This document shows positions 63,300-64,000 of a DNA stretch of 64,000 nucleotides, piece by piece. A program made the translations under genes and the position numbers. A model generated the notes under the pieces. That model saw only the letters and a program-made list of their open reading frames with translations. It was not told where the DNA came from and did no database searches. The stretch is from Gadus chalcogrammus (Eukaryota; Chordata; Actinopteri; Gadiformes; Gadidae). The stretch spans positions 25,393,079 through 25,457,078 of the forward strand of contig NC_079426.1 in assembly GCF_026213295.1 (NCBI RefSeq), in the 5' to 3' direction. Positions within the stretch are counted from its first letter, which is position 1. Each line of letters begins with the position of its first letter.

Positions 63300-64000
63300 T
63301 AGGTCACAGAAATCCCATTTTTGGTGGGATTTCTGGGATTTTTTACCATTCATGGTTTGTTCAAAAATATGTGACCTATTCATCATGTAAGATCCCAATA
63401 TTGCAGAAAGGATTTTGCAGGCCCCAACAAAGCACCCCTGCGGTAAACTATTAGAAACATTGTGCATTCATTTGATTGAAAGTGTTGTTTAGAATTTTTA
63501 GGTTGATATATTAATCTGTAATGATTATTTTCGGCTAGGTGAAGTGTACAAAAACATTTGCCTTGAGTAATTATATTGACTGAAGTCCTATCTTTTACAT
63601 TGCAGGTGGAGATGCTGTATTGGTGGTGGAGGACACGGAGAACCGAGTGACGCTGAACCAGCTCCTCATGTTCGTCACTGGGGCGGACAGAGTTCCTCCC
63701 CTGGGATTCCCAGGAGAGCCAACTTTAAACTTTTTGCACACTGTCACACATTTGCCTTTTGTCTTCCCGGAAGCAAACACGTGTGCACGGATTCTAAAGT
63801 TGCCGCTTCACACCACATTTTAATCATTCAGTGATTCAATGATATCAGGAATCATCCAATCCCCCTGTTTTGGGTATGCTTAATGTTTTGCTGGTATTTA
63901 AACATTTTTTTTGCATGTTCTTGCTAATGTTTTGCATCTTCTTTAAATAAACAATGTTCCAGTTCCACGTTTTTATGCTTTGCCAGACCCTTATTGGATG
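63300..64000 (+). repeat. Right copy of the HECT-gene duplicated segment
   Basis: Matches 4868-5083 plus 7676-8136 without the LINE: intron, last exon and 3' flank (AATAAACAATGTTCCAGTTCC). It continues past the window edge. Confidence 0.85.
63606..63823 (+). pseudogene. HECT copy 2, last exon (C-lobe), truncated by a nonsense codon
   Basis: Same C-lobe as at 7762, with the active-site context PEANTCARILKLP. The codon after HTTF is TAA (63821-63823) where copy 1 has GAA. The original frame runs on to a TAA at 63881-63883, so about 20 residues are lost, including the conserved Phe-Gly-Tyr end. HECT C-tails help catalysis, so activity is doubtful. Confidence 0.8.

Larger units (their letters stand above)
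46229..63823 (+). pseudogene. HECT E3 ubiquitin ligase gene, copy 2, multi-exon and probably decayed
   Basis: Exons inferred from splice signals and coding sense: 46229-46943, 47015-47118 (zinc finger), 47702-47734, 49373-49452, 49555-49768, 49848-49897, 50051-50077, 50379-50426, 61870-61945, possibly 62627-62754, 62906-63120 and 63606-63823. The plan (N-terminal module, C2HC finger, acidic linker, HECT) matches fish genes annotated as G2/M-phase-specific E3 ligase-like, as I remember them. Lesions: a C8-run frame change at about 46483-46490, unresolved splice phases among 49373-50077, no HECT N-lobe exons found, and a nonsense codon at 63821-63823 that removes the last 20 residues. The 10.66-kb foldback fills the intron after 50426. 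Confidence 0.6.

Overview
The window looks like nuclear DNA of a teleost fish. It is intron-bearing and AT-rich, and it holds a dense, nested set of mobile elements typical of teleosts: several non-LTR clades, Ty3/Gypsy, DIRS-like, PIF/Harbinger, hAT-like MITEs and large foldback elements. It also holds parts of a HECT-type E3 ubiquitin ligase gene. No bacterial operon, CRISPR array, rRNA or tRNA gene was seen. Family names come from motif recognition by eye, without database searches.

Layout. 1-4.5 kb: a decayed jockey-superfamily LINE and the 3' end of a second LINE split by a DNA element (3114-4163). 4.87-8.1 kb: the tail of HECT gene copy 1, whose last intron is split by a Rex1/CR1-like LINE. 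9.2-19.45 kb: a Ty3/Gypsy element (TSD CTTG) that landed in a tandem repeat. It carries an inverted fragment of a second Gypsy element with SCAN-like gag, and a MITE that itself hosts a Harbinger element. 20.3-25.4 kb: a foldback MITE, an LTR-element 5' end and another MITE. 25.8-39.5 kb: a minus-strand, intron-containing gene of the HTH plus integrase-core type, broken by a 4.3-kb transposon (26582-30873, TSD GAATTG) and a nearly complete L1 (31888-38414, 15-bp TSD). A hAT-like MITE sits in the last codons of L1 ORF2. 40.2-44.5 kb: an RTE-like LINE with 13-bp TSD, split by a hAT-like element (8-bp TSD) that contains a 1.06-kb foldback.

46.2-63.9 kb: HECT gene copy 2, with an N-terminal module, a C2HC finger, acidic linker exons and the HECT C-lobe. 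It is interrupted by a hAT-like MITE, a solo LTR and a 10.66-kb foldback transposon (50837-61496, TSD TGTTATTT). The foldback's arms are 2.2-2.7 kb, and a DIRS-like retrotransposon (53501-58948) lies near its centre. The DIRS copy keeps gag, RT/RNase H, tyrosine recombinase, inverted terminal repeats and an internal complementary region.

How the parts relate. Insertion order can be read from target-site duplications: gene, then foldback, then DIRS; integrase-type gene, then L1, then hAT MITE; LINE, then hAT. Host coding content is slight, and both HECT copies and the integrase-type gene carry lesions. The elements that look most complete are the L1 (both ORFs open, ORF2 tail altered by the MITE) and the DIRS-like copy (one apparent frameshift in the recombinase).
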